From contig JAHHGU010000052.1 of NCBI GenBank assembly GCA_019359765.1, positions 1 to 39,398 of the forward strand: 39,398 nt of DNA. Direction: 5' to 3'. A program made the position numbers and the translations under genes. The DNA comes from Aphanothece sp. CMT-3BRIN-NPC111. Its GTDB lineage: Bacteria > Cyanobacteriota > Cyanobacteriia > Cyanobacteriales > JAHHGU01. Shown here in pieces: positions 39,359 to 39,398 of this stretch (positions within the stretch are counted from its first letter, which is position 1; every line of letters begins with the position of its first letter). The notes under the pieces are model-generated. The model had not been told where the DNA came from and made no database searches. It saw only the letters and a list, made by a program, of their open reading frames with translations.

Positions 39359-39398
39359 ATGGCTAAACCCTACAGTGATGACTTCCGGCAAAAGGTGA
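39359..39398 (+). mobile_element. IS630-type transposase, 5' end only (runs off window)
   Basis: ATG GCT AAA CCC TAC AGT encodes MAKPYSDDFRQKV, the typical first residues of IS630-family transposases before their N-terminal HTH. The window ends after 13 codons. The left end of the element probably lies between 39280 and 39358 (TATAGCTGTAGCC and on), but the inverted repeat cannot be confirmed without the other end. Confidence 0.75.

Overview
The window is chromosomal DNA from a cyanobacterium, most likely a filamentous one. Evidence seen in the sequence: a psbV-psbV2-petJ photosynthetic cytochrome cluster, an ndhA-I-G-E operon, many HIP1 octamers (GCGATCGC), short tandem heptanucleotide repeats in spacers, and dispersed palindromic repeats. 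The genus cannot be fixed from sequence alone. I noticed no rRNA, tRNA or CRISPR array.

Layout. 1-1500 is an accessory patch: a C-terminally abnormal Uma2-type gene, a vapC relic, and an intact VapB/VapC-type pair, with an 18-bp direct repeat on either side of the relic and pair. uvrB follows (minus strand). 4060-6357 holds a CsbD-like stress protein, a small lipoprotein, a conserved hypothetical and a secreted hypothetical. 6620-7684 is an HTH plus TPR protein resembling cyanobacterial signalling/conflict proteins. Then come rpe, an exported subtilase and, directly behind it on the same strand, an exported serpin. 12132-15058 holds a small membrane protein, an LCP-family protein and a rhomboid protease. 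15301-16906 is petJ, psbV2 and psbV. 17117-19955 holds a small IF2_N-like protein, accD, a DUF2007 protein and a TrpD2-like protein. A LysR regulator lies divergent to modA and a fused modBC molybdate transporter (20492-24881). A YefM-YoeB pair with a recognisable operator precedes leuC, whose upstream region carries an internally deleted TnpB element. 28048-29040 encodes a lipoprotein built almost wholly of tandem nonapeptides. Then follow ndhE/G/I/A, gltA, a SixA-like phosphatase, a DHH phosphoesterase and an HNH endonuclease (all minus), and alr and an MscS-type channel (plus). The window ends in the first codons of an IS630-type transposase.

How the parts work together. PsbV, PsbV2 and cytochrome c6 act at or near photosystem II and in luminal electron transfer; NdhA/I/G/E are membrane-arm and connecting subunits of NDH-1; AccD, LeuC, GltA, Rpe and Alr are central metabolism. 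ModA/ModBC imports molybdate for Mo-cofactor enzymes. The accessory layer is two toxin-antitoxin pairs, TnpB and transposase relics, and palindromic repeats placed between and sometimes inside genes. The points most worth a second look are the subtilase-serpin pair (with Glu at the usual catalytic Asp position of the protease), the nonapeptide lipoprotein, the vapC relic with its flanking repeats, and the palindromes that have entered coding sequence.
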